Source of the DNA: Parus major | Lineage: Eukaryota; Chordata; Aves; Passeriformes; Paridae | Direction of reading: 5' to 3' | Assembly: GCF_001522545.3 (NCBI RefSeq) | Contig: NC_031768.1 | Location: forward strand, 91,250,230 to 91,314,229 | Length of the DNA: 64,000 bases | In this document: one piece after another, positions 46,046 to 60,585 of the stretch | How positions within the stretch are numbered: position 1 is the first letter of the stretch | Layout of the letters: every line of letters begins with the position of its first letter | The notes under the pieces: generated by a model | Seen by the model: the letters and a program-made list of their open reading frames with translations, nothing else | What the model was told of the DNA's origin: nothing | The model's database searches: none | Translations under genes and position numbers: made by a program

Positions 46046-49000
46046 AAACCTTGTATTTTATGGTTGTGCCACCTGACTTTGGGGAGCTTCTTTTATACAC
46101 ATATGTGTATTTATATACTGTTCTTCTGCTCTCCCTGCATGTCATTTGTACAGTGTGGTGCTTAATATAATCCAGTGACTATAAAGCTCAGAATGTATTC
46201 TGGCATGTTTTGTGGCTGGAGATCTGTCTAAAACCTTCATTTAGTGCTCGTAACAACTTCTGGAAAACAGAAAGAGATTTCTTTATTTTCTATTTTTTAA
46301 GAGAATAATTATTTGGCCAGCCCCTCATTTAAAATTATCAGATGGATATCACTCTGTGATAGTTATAGTAAAAGACAATTTGTAAAGCATAAGTTTTTCA
46401 CCAGAAAAGTTTCACCATGGAGATGAGGTGGAGAACTGGGAGCAGCAGATTCATGGATTCCCCTCCTCTGCCCTCTCCTTTTTGGAAAAAGAAACAGGCA
46501 TGGAGTAGCTGCCCCTTCTCCCTTCCAATGTGTTTCAGTGCCGAGTCCCAGGGCTGCGGAGCTCTGGACAGATCTAGGAGATCCTTTTTGCTACAGCTGT
46601 TGCTCCTCTTTGTCTTGAGAGTCTCAAGGGCAGAAGAATCAGAAAGGAGGTGATTTCCAGAAGACACAAGCAACTTGTTTATTCTCCTAAGCAGTCATTT
46701 TATCTCTTTTACCAATGAGCAAGACAGCTCTCCAGTGCTGTCTTCCCAGAGGCTGCATAATCATTCCTGCACCTTGCTCACCACGATTTCAGTCCCTGCA
46801 GCTGACTCATTCCAGTGGCCCCAATAAGATCTGAGTTCCTCTTCTGTCTCCTTGAGTTGCAATGATGAAGGGAAGGAGGAGGAAAGAAGCTGTGGGAAGC
46901 ACAGAGACTCCATGTCTCTGAATGTCTCATCTTTTCAGGTGAGGGAGGAAAAAAAAAAAAACAGGCTGTGCTATCTCTGCTGTACTCATGCTTCATTTCT
47001 GTTTTAAGTACTGGTAAAACTAAGGAGAAACCAAAATTGATTTTTTTTTCTTTTTCCCCCAGACTGAATTACAGTGAGGAGACAATGCCTCCACTTTTCA
47101 GTCCAGTCAAACTTCTGATTTCAGTATTGCCTGTTGTGCTTTAAGGTTTGCTTGTATGGGTTGGAAGGGTAGAGATGTGCCTTACTGACCATACTTTTCC
47201 TGAGTGAGTCATTGTGACATGGTCTGTTGAAGAGTGAGGTTTTGGGTCCACAGCTCCTTAGACAATGAGCAGTTAAATGAATTAATTTGTTCTTTAATTA
47301 AGTTCAAGGATCTTATCTCCTCGTGTCTGAGGAACAACCTTGACTTAAGCACAACTCAAGTCCCCAGTATGACTTTTACTTTCCACACTAAGTTGCCCAG
47401 CATAACTCCTTTCTATGTTTCTTAGTTAAATTATACCACCTGTCTGCAGATTTTTTCAGCTCCTCCACAGCTGCACATGGTGGCTTTGGTGAGGCCTGGT
47501 TGGGAGGAGAAAGCTCTCTCCATGGGGAATATGCATTCTTCCTTCAAAGGTTTTCTTGGTTTGGGATTTAGGGTTGGTTTGTTTTGTTTCTTCCATATTC
47601 TGTGATACTGAGTTGTGGTAGTAGCCTCGCTAACAGCTGTCAGCCCCCCCAACAGAGAGACAGGCAGAGCAACCAAACCCAAACAAGACACAAAACGAAA
47701 TTCAAAATGTGTTCAGTGAAACATGCTACTTCAAAGGCAGGTGTAGAAGTCCCCCCGGAGCTCATTACTCTAGTTGGTGTAGGGGAGGGGTAAGGGAAAA
47801 TGTGGAGTGAGAAACAGGGTCTATTCTTTTCCAAAAACTAAAAGGACATGAAACCTGTTCGCCAATCTCTTTCCATGGGCCCGCAGACCGCATTCTCCTC
47901 TCCACCTTATCACCTCAGTCTCCTCAGAGGTGGACTGGGCTGTGTATCCAGGAAAGATGCCTGCTGTCAGGAATCCTCCTCCAAGTGAAGTGTGTTTCAC
48001 ACAGACACCCTTCACTCTAGTAGCTCTTGCCAGTGCCATGTGGGTACACTGGGAGCCTCACCAGCAGGAGGTGAGGCCAGTATCACTGGCTTGTTTGCTT
48101 CTCCATCTTTCCTGAGACTGTCAGCCTGGAAAGCAAAATCTGGCTGTGGCTGTAGATGGTGTGCCCTTTGGAAATTTGGGAATTGGTTTATATTAGACCT
48201 GTCAAATTAATTTCAGCTGGACTAACATCCTGGGATGATGGCGTTTCTGTGCATTTCTTTAGTCAGTGAGCTTGAAGGTTCCCCTGCAAAAAGAAGTTAT
48301 TCTAAACTTATCTGCATTTTTTAAAAACTCTTCTGACAAGATTTTTGTAACTCTTGTCATTTCAATCTGTTCGGCTAGTCTCTCTTTCGTGTCAGCTTGA
48401 AAGAAAAGCAAGAGTAAGTTAAGCAGGTAATGGATCATCTCACAATAATTGGCCCTGATTCTTCAGTTCTTGCTGAGGTAGACAGTTTACAATACACTGA
48501 GGTTATTTTACCCATGTGAGGATTATATGATGGAGGGATATGAATTTTACATCATACATGAAGGAGGCAAGACTTAGAGTGCCCATAGATCATGTGCCAG
48601 CACTGCAGCAAGTTCCCTGCCTTCTTTGCTGCTTTCCTAGCCTGCTACAGGAAGCGTTTGAAAGAAGCATAATGAAATACTGCTATAGGAAGCCAGGGAG
48701 AGGCAGAGAAGGGTGGCATTGTACACAGCTTTTCTTCATTGAGGGAGTGTTAATGGAGAGCCTCTGAGTTACCACACGCACAACTGTGTGAGCTGGTAAG
48801 ACCTGTGGTGGTGGAGAGCATGTTATCAGCTCTGCAGAGATTGGGTGCTGCTGGGAGGGCAAGAGGATGATAGCAGAGAAAGGCTGTGTGATCTCGTGTG
48901 TGGAGCAGGGAGGTGTGATAAGCAGCCTGTCTTTTGGAGCCTGCCCTCAGAACTAGAGGGGAGATTGTGAGGCAATAAAGCACATAGATGCAGAGTGTGA

Positions 49001-52000
49001 GAAATGCTGTGAGAAATCGGCACATTGGATACCACACACGGCAGATATTGTGAAGCTGGGTATTGTTGGAGAGAGAATACAGCAGAGCCAGCCCGTGTTC
49101 CAAGGCTTCTTACAGCATTCCCATGACTTTGATTGTTTGCCACTCATTCTCTCCATATGCAGGCAAGACCCACTGATCTGGGAAACTATTGCAGCTGTTG
49201 CTATAAGCCTCCAGAAGGATCTAAAAGCTAATTGCAACAGCTAAACCAGCTGTTAGAATAAGGACTACATTCTCAGTCCTCAGATCCTGGCATGTCCCTG
49301 TGGGATGGAGTTTCTTCTTCAGATCTAGGAGGCTGAAGGGAAGCATCTGTGCTCTTTGCTCAGCCTCGACTAACTAGACCAGGAGAGACTTTTCTGCCAA
49401 TCAGGAGGCTGAAAATTAAACAGCTGCTGTAATTTCAGGCCAGATTACTAAAGTTTTTACAAGGGGCTGGGATGCTGTGTTCAATTGATGCACAGTGCAG
49501 TTTGCCTTCCTGTTTCTTTTAACTCTTTCCGTCCTCAGTGCATTAGAGACTGACTGGGCGAAAACCCTGTAGGTCACTCTAATTTTCAACTTTTCTGGGA
49601 GAATGACATTTCAGCTCCCACCTTTCCTTCCCCTGAAAGCTCATAAGGATTTTCTTCCCCTTTGCATCTTGGACCTGCTGTAGCAAGACCGGGGAAGAGC
49701 AACTGTGGTGTATATTAGCAGGAGAGTGAGGACAAGCTGGAGGATCTTACAGAGTAGTAGCAGTAATGGTGGCGAGTCTGCTGACTGCAGTTGCCTCAAA
49801 CCACTAGGCTGTGTATTTGTATTTAGTTCCTCCCAGGTGAGATAACATTGGAAATAATTTCCCCCATTTCAGCTGTTACAGAGGAAGGTTTTTCAGCACA
49901 GGCCAGGGCAAGAATGGTGAGCTGAGGACAGTGAAAGACGGTGGTTTATGTAATCACCCTGCTGGGTGAGCACCTCTGAGAACCATGCAATCACTAAGGA
50001 TGAGATGCAGTAGCACACCTGGCTTTGCCACCTAGTTAATAAGCTCACTTGGACTCGGTTCTTTATGGAAGCACTGGAGTGTGTCTGCTCTACAGTCCCT
50101 AGGATGATCCACTTACTCAAATTATCCATTTTTTCCTTGTCCTGTAGGGCATCCCTGTTATCTTCCCTCCCTATTATCCAAGATAATAGAGAGCTGACTT
50201 GCAATAATGCAGTCACAATGGCTCCACAGTGTCTGAATGATTCCCATGTGATTGACATTGTGTGTCTGTCTGAAGCTTCCTGAAGAGCAATTCTCCATCA
50301 GCGCTTCTTCCATCAGTAGGCATTAGACAGAACAGGGTCCTGTAGTGCAAGACTATTAAAGCCCAAGAAGAAATCTGTTTCCCTATGACAAACAGAAGGA
50401 GACATGAATTATACAAATGGAGGGGCAATTCTTTATGCTTATATGACATACTGTAGATGTGGATCAAGGTCATAGGGACATGGGGGTCTCTATGTACTGT
50501 ACCTGGGTTTCCTCAGCTCCCTGGGCCGATAGCAGAGTGCAGATAAGAAACAGAGGGAACAACAAACCTCTCAAATGTTTTTGTGTCAGCCACCAAGAAA
50601 AAGCAGATGACTTGAATGGAAATGGCAAGGATGTTTAATCCCAAACTGTCGTGATTCCAGTCTTTTCAACATTTGGAGATTCTGGTCTGTATCAGAAAAA
50701 GCATTTAAGAAGATTTATCCTGTTCGTGCTTGAGTGAGTCAAAGTTTTCCTTCTCATCGTATTTCTAGCCCAACAAGCAGGTCTGGAAATCTCACAAGAA
50801 AACCTGGTTTCTAGCTTGGTTTTGCTAACTCAGTGAAGATGGATATAATTTTCACTAAAATTCTAGTTTATCATCAGAGTTGAGGCTTGTGTGGTTCATC
50901 ACTAGTGATCACAGCCTACTGAGTACTTACTGAGACTCCCGAGTCTCAGTGCTACAATAACACTGCTTTTGTGCTGCAGTTGGACCAAGGTGGAAGTGAG
51001 AACATGTGTCCTCCACATGCTCAAAATTATTTGTATGACTAGTTTTGTTGTTGAAGGGCAGGAGCCCAAAGCTGCCCGTGGTTTGCAGAGCCTAGGGGCT
51101 TTCAGTCCAGTTTTGTGCTTTGCCTTGGCATCCAGATAAACATGAGCAGCATCTCATGTAAATGCAGATTCCTAGTGAAGCTGAAAATGGAGTGAAAGGT
51201 TCAGCCTCTATCTAGTATAAATCATAATACTGACCCGTGTACACTGAATTATACTGGCAGACCTGGTGCTCTAAAACCTGGCTTTCTATTCAGCAAACAT
51301 TTTGTCACTAGATTTTTTTTCTGCTAGTAATGCTAACTTCAATTCTCAACCCATTTTCTCTTCTGGCTGTTTTGAGGCATTGTAGCTTTGACCATTCCTT
51401 TGCTTTCTCAGAGTGTTTTGCAACTCCTTACCTTTGTGCGGTGACCATCACTGCCTAAGTAGAATGCCATGTGCGAGGGGAAGGCAGAAACTTTAAAAAA
51501 ATAGAAAGTGAATTATGCACTTTCCATAACTAATCTTCAGACACTTGATCTGTGCTAAAATGCATGAGGCTTTAGGGATTTGTGAACATTTTCATGAATA
51601 ATAAGAGCTTCACAACTAACAGGAGAGTGAACTTGCCGATCTTATTCCCAAATCTTTTATATATATAAGAGATATGATTGGCTCTAGCTTTCAGAAGGAG
51701 TTTGGCAGCAGGTCACTTTTTTTCTGATCAACAAAGAATAGGGCATCTGGGACAGGAAGATGAAGCACATTATTTGCAGGGCTCCTACATCCATGAGTAT
51801 TCTTGACTTTTATAGATTTTTCAGTAAATTAGCATAACTACATAATCCAAGATTTCTTGCAGTTGTTTTCCCTCCCCAAGTTGATGTGACTGAGAGAGAA
51901 TGCAAACGCAACAGCTTAAAAAGAAGATGGGAGGAAATTATCATATTTAATATTGTTTATACAGAAACTGGCATACTTTACAGAGCATCATCTGATTAAC

Positions 52001-52948
52001 TCATTTCCAGCTCTGCGGCGTGTGTGCGTCTATGACGGCAGGGAGGAGAAATGAGAGCTAGGCCGTGTTTTTTCCTGGCATGAGGAACTGTTGCTGTAAC
52101 ACTTGTGTGGCTGGCAGCATGAGACATAATATTACCTAGAAGAAAACCTTTAAGTGTTGGATTAATTTCCCACCATCTGCATTCTGTCTGTACTGGAAAT
52201 CTAGATCCAGAGAGAAAGACTGGGGAACAGATCTGAGTAGCTGGCAATTAGATATGGAGAAATTAAAAATGTTTTCAGAGATTCCTTACTAGTCAGCTTT
52301 TCGGTGGCTGCAAGGGTTTGGTCAGCTTAGGAGCCAGTTTTGGAAAAGGCCCTTTGGCGTAATGTCCCAAAAAAGATTGGCAGAGAGGAGCAGTGCCTTA
52401 TTGCAGAGGTGCTGCCAGTCGCAATTAGGGACAGGTTGTTGGGTGCTGGCAGCTGAAAAAGGAATGCCAAGCTCTAAGGAAGCATCCAAGGAAATTGAAC
52501 TAAAAGTTATGACCAAATGGGATTTGCTCAAAAGGTGTAATGTTGTGTCAGGATGAAACCTTGCCATGAAGCAGCCATAGATATAGGGAGAGGAAATGGT
52601 GAATGGTAGAAGATCAAAACAGAAAGGACTGGAAGGAAGAGGGAGCAGCAGAAGGAAAAGGTGAATTTCAGGCACCTGTCATTTCTTCTTTGCCTTCAGC
52701 TTGCTTTGCCAGTGAACCACGGAGAGCAAAACCCTCAGGGGAGAAGATGAGTCGCTGAATATTCAGTGTAGCTGCCTTGTGCAGAGCCCAGAAGGGATGG
52801 CCCTGTCTCGGCTGCCACCCAAAGCACAAAGGGTCCTTCCCAACGTGCAGTGTGACAGGGAGACAGGGAGGTAGGGGGCTGAGCGAGGGTGGTGCAGCTC
52901 AGAGGGTGGGAGCTCTGCCTGCTGAAATGTGCTTATGTTTGTGCATTA
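46046..52948. other. Unique non-coding sequence with scattered splice-like words
   Basis: No recognised gene or mobile element. Two acceptor/donor juxtapositions occur on the + strand: TCTCATCTTTTCAG|GTGAGG at 46938/46939 and TTAGTTCCTCCCAG|GTGAGA at 49836/49837. Both are weaker than the one at 52964. The poly-A run at about 46949-46961 is low complexity. Confidence 0.5.
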
Positions 52949-52970
52949 TTTTTTTCTCTTCTAGGTAAGT
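52949..52970 (+). promoter_or_regulatory. Candidate recursive splice site (zero-length exon)
   Basis: A pyrimidine run (TTTTTTTTCTCTTCT, from 52949) leads to TAG at 52962-52964, directly followed by GTAAGT at 52965-52970. An ideal 3' acceptor is thus fused to a consensus 5' donor. That is the defining arrangement of ratchet-type recursive splice sites used in long introns, mostly of neuronal genes in vertebrates. No exon of a host gene is visible in this window, so function depends on a + strand gene spanning it. Confidence 0.4.
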
Positions 52971-55219
52971 GCATAAAGTGTTTATGAATGGTTCTAAGGT
53001 GCTCTGGCAGATGTTATACTGGGATCTCTCTGGCTTCTCCAAAGAGGAGGAAAACACAGCACCCTCTGAAATGGTAACACCATTACCTGTGAAGTAGATA
53101 TGTCGGTGATTACTGAACAGTCCTTCTCTACTTCCATCTGTAAATCTGGTTTTCTGCATTTAGTGATAACCCATAGCCAGTCAGAAACGCACACACTGTC
53201 TTCCTCAGCCTGGGGGTTCCATCCCCAGTCCCAGGTGACAACAGTCCCTGTGACACCATAGCAGAGCTTGCATCTCATGACCTCCATCTTGGCATCTGCC
53301 ACCTTTTGCTCCTGTTGTTTCAGAAGCAAACTTCTTCAGGGCTCTCTATAGGGTTGGTAGATATTTTCTAGAATAACAGCTTAAATATCAGCCCAAAAGT
53401 ATTGTGTCCTTTGTTTCTCTTTCTGCCTTCAGAAATTGTTGGATATTTGGGCACTGCAGAAATCCATCCAGTCACATTTCTTACCTTACCTCATCAAATG
53501 CAGGGAGCTCCCTGGACGAGGTTTTCTAAATTCCTTTTCCTCTGGCTGACTTCTGATTCACCAGTGGGGGATTGTTTTGAGAACATAGTGACAACCAAGC
53601 AAAAAGAAAATTCAGAACAACACTTGGGGCAAAGCTGCTTGGCAGTGGGATGAATTGAACTACTCAAGGGAGGTGCTGGGAATGCTGTTGTTTGTGATGT
53701 TTAAAACTCTCTAGGTCAGAAATTGCAGGGAGCAGTTCTATGCTTGGCAAATGGACATGCTGGTGGAGACGGTGGGTCTTTCTCGTCTCTGACAGCTTTT
53801 ATTTATTATTATAATTTATTGTTTTATTAGCTTCGGATCGTTGACTTCACCTCTAGTTCAGTTTTGCTGTATATACTGTACAGTCCATTATAAGCATGGA
53901 ACTAAATGAAATGCTTTTCTGCTGATGTGGTACATGTTTATTTCCCAGTGGAGCAAGGTGATATAAGCACATGCATTAAATATATTTATGACAAATTTCT
54001 CATCTATTACTTTTATTTAGAGTGGTTTTGAAGTAAAGTAGATTCTGCTGGAAAACAAACATCTTTCTGAAGGCCAACAACAAATCCAAAAGTGTATTTG
54101 CATCCTTACTGGTTTTGTGTGTTTTGGGTTTTTTTAATTTCATTATTATTTTTACAAAGACAGCTACAAAGCTGCATGGGAGGAAAAGAGATCACCACTT
54201 TGTTTCATATGCAGCTGATGTAATAGATCCTGGCTCATCAGGGATTGCTGGGGGAGATACCACTCAGCCTTTTTTTAAGGACTAGAGTAGAGACCACACA
54301 GCTGGAGATATGGGCCACGTCTGTTCTTCATCGTCCTGAGCTGGAACAGCTTCCCTGATGGGAAAACATTTTGGAGCTACTTTGTCAAGTCTTTAGTGCC
54401 TTAAGATCAGGAAAGCAATTCAGCATTCAAGCACATAGCTATCATTAAGCAAATTCTTGTATATGAAAAGCCCATCCTTTAGTAAAGAAAGAGAAGGGAA
54501 GATACTGTTGGGAGAGAAAGGAGATTATAATTTGATTTCTTTTCCCTAAAAATTAGCAGATATATGTACCTGTATATGTCACCTGAGAGGTGCAGGGCTG
54601 TGGTAAATGCCAAGCCCTCATCTGTGTTTTAGGGCAGTATGTGCTTCCTGAAAGGAAAATGATGCTTACATTAAATAATAATGTCAAATAACAGAAGAGA
54701 TTTTATCTTGAGGTTTAGGGCCTTCCTTCTTGGCAAGTCTGCTACTTCCTGTCCTGACATACTTCAGGGAAATATTCTTGCTTCCAGACTTTTAATCTTC
54801 CCTGGTGTCCATCATTTCTCTAGGATATTAGCTTTTTGTTGTTGTTCCAGCCTCACTGATAGGCTTCAGCAGGTCTTAGCCCAGGTTGCAGCTGGGCTTA
54901 TCTGGCTTAGCCAGATAAAATGCAGCTATGGTGTCCTGCACTTGGACCATGTTTATGAACATACCATGAAACTGAAATTCCTCAGGAAGAAATGCTTTTC
55001 ATCATTTCTTCCCATAGAGCTAGATTACCCTTATTAATAGAAACCTATTAAAAATATCCTTCTGCTGGGAAATGGTTAGAAAACCTTGAGTACCCTTTCA
55101 TGGGGGCTCAGTTTTTATTTTTTATTTTTATCCTTTTTTATCCAGACCTTTTCCTGCTTGTGTGGTTCTCTTTCTTAATTGGATCTGTGATTTAATTTAC
55201 TGTTTCTCAACTCACTTCC

Positions 55220-55242
55220 AAAAAAAAAAAATAAAAAAAAAT
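55220..55242. repeat. A-rich run
   Basis: A12-T-A9-type run followed by TAATTACC. No retrosequence body is recognisable upstream. Confidence 0.9.
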
Positions 55243-58200
55243 AATTACCAGATGTTGAGTGAATCCTAGGGCCTTCAGGAAGCCCTTTATCCTCATCTTT
55301 AACCAGCAGGAAGGATGTTGGTATAAGAATTTGTATCCATACACAGGACAATCAGCTGACATTACCTCTGATAGTGACCTTTTTTAGTGAACTGAGCTGA
55401 CATACAATGTCCATGTATCCTGTTTCTTGTTTTATTTTCTTTTTTTCACTTTCAAGTTCTGCACTGCACCATCCCAGACTGCGAATCCTCTGGGCTGTTC
55501 TCTCTGAGGCTGCAGAAGAGACCTGCCAGATTCTCCCAAATGCACTTTAACAAACATCGTTAGGCAGCCTCGTGGATGGTGATCCCTACCTCTAATGATG
55601 CACCTTGCAAGCAAAGCAAACGGGAGGCAGGACTAAAAAAGCAGTAGTGAGAACAGATTTTAATTGCCATGCTGAGAGGTTAGATAAGAAGTCATGAAAA
55701 AGCTCAGAAAAATGTGAACATTTATATACCATAGTAAGGCCCTAAGGCTGCAGCCGTGTTGGAAAATGCTTCCAAATTTGGCTACTAAAAACATGAGAAC
55801 ATGCAGGCTTTTCCTCCTCATTCTCTTGCTTCCCATATTCTCCGCCAATTAATTTGCTTTTCCTCTCATTCTCTGGCTTTCTTTCTTTGTTTTCACATTA
55901 TGTTCTCTTTCTGATCTTCTGTCTTGATTGCTGATTCCTCTCTGTCCCGTATACTTTTTTTTGTGTGTTTGCAATTTTTCTTAATCTACAATAAAGCCAG
56001 TGCCTGATTGTCTTTGAAAGTGGATTCTACCTGAGCTATTTATCAGCTATGTAGATTGCACTTCCTTCATCTTGTTAACTATTTGGTATATAAAGACATA
56101 TTGCATGCAGTCAGTGGATAATTCTGTTATAAACTATGCTGCATACAATTTACATTTTTTGTCTGTTATTGTGGGAACTGATGTGAAAAAAATCATCCTG
56201 ATACAGTTGATTTTTGTTGCTCCTTTTTCTCAAGAATTCCTTGGCCTTTTCTCCCAATGTCAGTTTTGGGTTCTTGGTGCTCTTCTTCCATGGATCAGTT
56301 TAGTTGAATCTACTGCAGTATGGATTTGACCACGTGGATCCTGATCAAGTGCCTAAGCTGAGTGCAGTGTTCCTGAGGATGAAGGAACCTGTGCCCTGGC
56401 AGGTAGCACCCGAGCACTCATTACCCAGTGCAGGATGCTGTTTCACCCTAAACTGCAGCAGTGGGGGCCCTCTTTTAACACTTCCAAATTTCATTCAACA
56501 GTTACAATCTAACTGGATCCTTAATACTTGCAAATTGTTGTTTGAACCAAGCAGTGGATTTGCCTAGGGTTTAATACACTGTGCTCCCAGATCATACAGA
56601 GAGCACTGGAGGAACGGAGAAAAAGTTTTGAGGGTCTTGTTACATAGTAGTCACTTTTGTCCAGCATTGTCAACATTACCAATATAATGGGCTCAGTATT
56701 GGTCAGAAAGAACCCAGGCTGTGGCAAAACATCACAGCTTTTATGGGCCCCCAGAGACTGAGGTCTGGCAAGTCTCATCTGACAATGATGTGCTGTCTTT
56801 AAAGTGCCTGTCTGCATCAGTCTGTGTCAGCTGCTGAAACAAATCCAGGGAGCAGCTCTCTCTTGGTCCTGTCCTTTCATCTGGTGATAAAACAACTGTT
56901 GTAGTCTCCAAATGTGTGATGTGGTGCTGTTCAAGTAAGGAGGAAAAGGAACCAGAGGACAAGAGGACCTTTGATAGATGCTAAATTGAGGAGGGGAACG
57001 GTCATTCCTGTCTCCTGGGCTTGGGTCCAGGTGAGCATGCGTAGGTGGAGCAGAATGTAAATGTCTGAGCGGGCAGTGCAGTGATCTGGATCTGAGATGA
57101 TTTGGAGGAGGTGTGTTACAGCAGTTAAGTGCAGGACATTTATTTGCTGGGAGCTGACTTTGATCTTGGAACAGGACTTGTGAGTGAAATGAATTTTGCT
57201 AGGTCTTGGTCCGTCTCCAATTGAGTGACTCCTGCATTAGGAGATGGATGAGATTGCACTGCAAGTGTCAGCCTGGGCCCTCTCTTAGGGATGCATTTTC
57301 CTGGGACTCAGACTGTGTCAGACAGCAAAACCGGGAGACAATGTAAAGAATTAGAGAACAAACCTAGAAACTGAGGATATGCATAACTCACTGTATGGGA
57401 CAGTAATCTGCTTCATTGACTCGCAAGCCCAAGTTTCTTTCGAGAATTTATTTTTTATATCTTGCATCCCCTGGTTTCTTTGGCATAGATCCTTACACTG
57501 GTTTCTGGGATTCTAGAGGATTTCTGGATTTCTAGAGATAGTATCTCTTCCCACAAACCTGTTTTAAAAAGCCTTCTACTTTAGGCATCTTGGTATACAC
57601 ATAGCTTTCTGCTCATGAACACAATAAATGTCTCAGTTAAGGGTTTAGATGGGAGCACAGACCTCTAAGACTATTTCTAGGAAACCTGTGGAATTTTCCA
57701 GTACTCCTCTGACCTACACATAATGGCTGTAACACGTGTCATACAAACTGTGTTTACATGAATGACATTTAGGCCAAATGGAAATACTGCCTCTCCATTC
57801 AAAAAATTAATTTCCCCACCACTTTCCTGCCTGCCTGACCCTGTTGCTCACTTCCTCTCTCTTGGCCTGCCCTTTAGACACTGCTGAACACAGGATGCCA
57901 GTTCTGGCTGCCCATGCTGTGGCCATCCCTGCCTTTGTTTTACAGTCGAAGCCAGATGTCCTCTACACCATCCTAGAGATGATGAACTTCTCTTTTTTCT
58001 GAGATGTCAGGCTGTGGGAAGTACCCACTCTTGTCTGACCTGAGTCCCTGCAAATCTTTGTGCCCACCACAGTACCACCAGTGAGGACTCAGAGCAAGGT
58101 CATTCCGTGCTTGCATTGTTCTCCAGGGAGATCCACATGTCGGCAGAGTTAATTACACTAACAGCCACAGAAATTATATTGGTCCACCACTGGCCTAGTG

Positions 58201-60521
58201 AGATGAATATCTCCCTTTCTTACTCACAGGGGGATGTTAATGGTATTTTTATTAACTGGTGACCTGTTGACTGCTATTAGAATATAGATTGTATGCATAA
58301 ACCAGGTCAGGGTACTGAAGATATGATTATAGAGCAATTACTGTGTCAGCCACTGTGGCTTCTAATCGGAGCTGGCAAAGAGCCTTTGGAAGCCTGAAAA
58401 CTGTTTTTGGAGTCCAACAAGAAGAAACAGCTTTGGATCAAAGTGTGTATTGTGCCTTTGCATCTTTCTGGAATTAAATGTCTGATTTTTTATGATTAGG
58501 ATGGGCAGTCAAGGCAGAAAGAAGTCTTAAGAAGCTCAGCTTTTAGTGGAACACAACTGATTAGGGGAGTTCAGAGTTTGCAAACTTCTTTTTTCCCTTT
58601 TTTGTTTTGCTTTTGTTATTATATGGTTTATGTTTATTTCACTGAGCCAGCTGAGAATGCTAATTCTGCTCTTTCTCTTTAAAGTTAACTGCAAGGTCAT
58701 GTGGCTGAGTGTCTGGAATGTCAGTAAAATGATTGCACTAGTACATGCATTTCATTTCATGAGGGCCATAGAACCAGGTTTAGAATCATTTGACATTTTT
58801 CAGAATTATTAAAAGCAAAAAGGAATGATTAAATCAAGAGCTGGAATGTCAGATATAGAACCAGGGGCTGGCTTTCTCTTAGGATCAGCTATTCATTTGG
58901 AGATTGGATTGAATACCATGATTCCCAAAGATTAGCTTTGCTTCACTAACAGCACCACTGATCCTAGTCAAGTGACTGGAACAGGTGGAAGAACCACTTC
59001 ACACAAACAAGAGCTCAGGGCTCACATGTGTCTTGACTGGTGCTTGTAACCACATTTATATTATCTGCATTTATGGGTTAGACAACAAACTGTGTGGAGC
59101 TCACCAGCACACTTGCCAAATATACTTAAATTTGATATTTTGCAGTGGTGGAGTTTGGCTTTACTGGAGAGCAGAACACAGCACTATTTGCATGTTTATG
59201 ATTATCCTCTTCCAGAAAAAAAAAAGTCCTTAATTGTCTGAGATTTCATAAACTAAGTAATCTCATGGTAATCTGAGGCTGAAACTGGATTTGTAACTCT
59301 GGTTCTCTGGTTTATGAAAAGAAAATATGTGTTGAGATTCAACAGGAAATGAAATGCTTATGGATTTCACTTGATGATTAATATCTACTATATTGCTTAG
59401 AGAATAAATTATCTTCGCTCTATTTTGGAACTGGAATTCATCTTAAATAGGAAAATAAAATTTGAATTATGAATCTGTACCAGGCTCTCTGTTCTGATAG
59501 AGTTCAGTTGCATGCAAAAGCTTGAGTGGGAAGGCATGTTTGTATTTTTTCATCACATTTTGAATTATCTCTCCAGTTTCTGTTGTTGTCAATGTGGTTA
59601 GTAAGTTTAGCGTATTCAAAAAAATTAATTCATTGATCCTTCAAGATTTGCTTCTATTCTATCTGATTTTCAACATGTGAGTGAAAAGGGCATATTCTGA
59701 GGGCACATCAAGAAAGGGAAGAGCAAGAGATTAATGTCCTTTCTGAACCAAACTTCTTGAGAAAGTAAATGGAAAAATGTCCTTTCCCTGCCAATGTGTG
59801 GTTCAGTCCACCACACAATGATGGCAAGTCTTTTCATACTTTTTTCTTTTACCTTAAAACTTACTTTCTATGTTGTTTCCATAAGATTGTTTATTTCTTC
59901 TAAAAAAAAAAAAACAAAAAACGGAAAGGCATTTCTTATCACTGTTTGGGGGGAGAAGAAACTTGGTGATAGGAAACACAATACATCAGTAATGAGAATG
60001 GCACTGGAAAACACTACACATTATTATTTCAGGAGTTGCGATTTTTAAGCTGATATGATGATTCTTTGTGTTTTGACTTATTATCTTTTAATACAGAGAG
60101 TTGCTAGTAAGGCAAATTTTCTTTCTTATGCAGTTTTTCTCTGACTAACTTCCAGCAGTCTGGCATCTTATTTAATACTCTGTGTGTCAGAAATTCCCAT
60201 TTCAGAGATGACTCTGTTTCCATCAAAGCTGCAACCGTACTTCACAATTTCACTTATTAACAGCCTACTGAGATAATTGGGTCTGCCCAGCTCATTAAAA
60301 ATAAAATATTGATGTTTTCTTAGGGTGGATGTAATTATCTTGCCCCCACAGGGAACAGGCAGCATAAAGGAGGCATGGTGTGGTCTAATACACATCCTGC
60401 TATGCACCTGCTTGCTGCTCTGCAGCGAAGGAAATTAGGGATTTCTGGTGCAGTTACAATGGGTGAAGGTGGTAATGCAGAAGAAAAGATTTCCTTCCAA
60501 GTCTGGACAACACAAATTCAT

Positions 60522-60585
60522 TCCTTTTTCTTTTTTAAATTTTTTTCCTTTTCTTTTTCTTTTTTTTTTTTTTTTAAATTTTTTT
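60522..60585. repeat. T-rich low-complexity run
   Basis: T runs broken by C and AAA (TTTTTTCCTTTTCTTTTTC, then about 18 T, AAA and more T). It inflates a chance open frame on the + strand. Confidence 0.9.

Noticed and set aside
46926..46945. Acceptor/donor juxtaposition TCTTTTCAG|GTGAGG as a second recursive splice site
   Set aside because: The pyrimidine tract is short and broken by purines, and the donor is less ideal. Such words are expected by chance in 64 kb.
49822..49842. Acceptor/donor juxtaposition CCTCCCAG|GTGAGA
   Set aside because: Same reason: weak tract and non-ideal donor.
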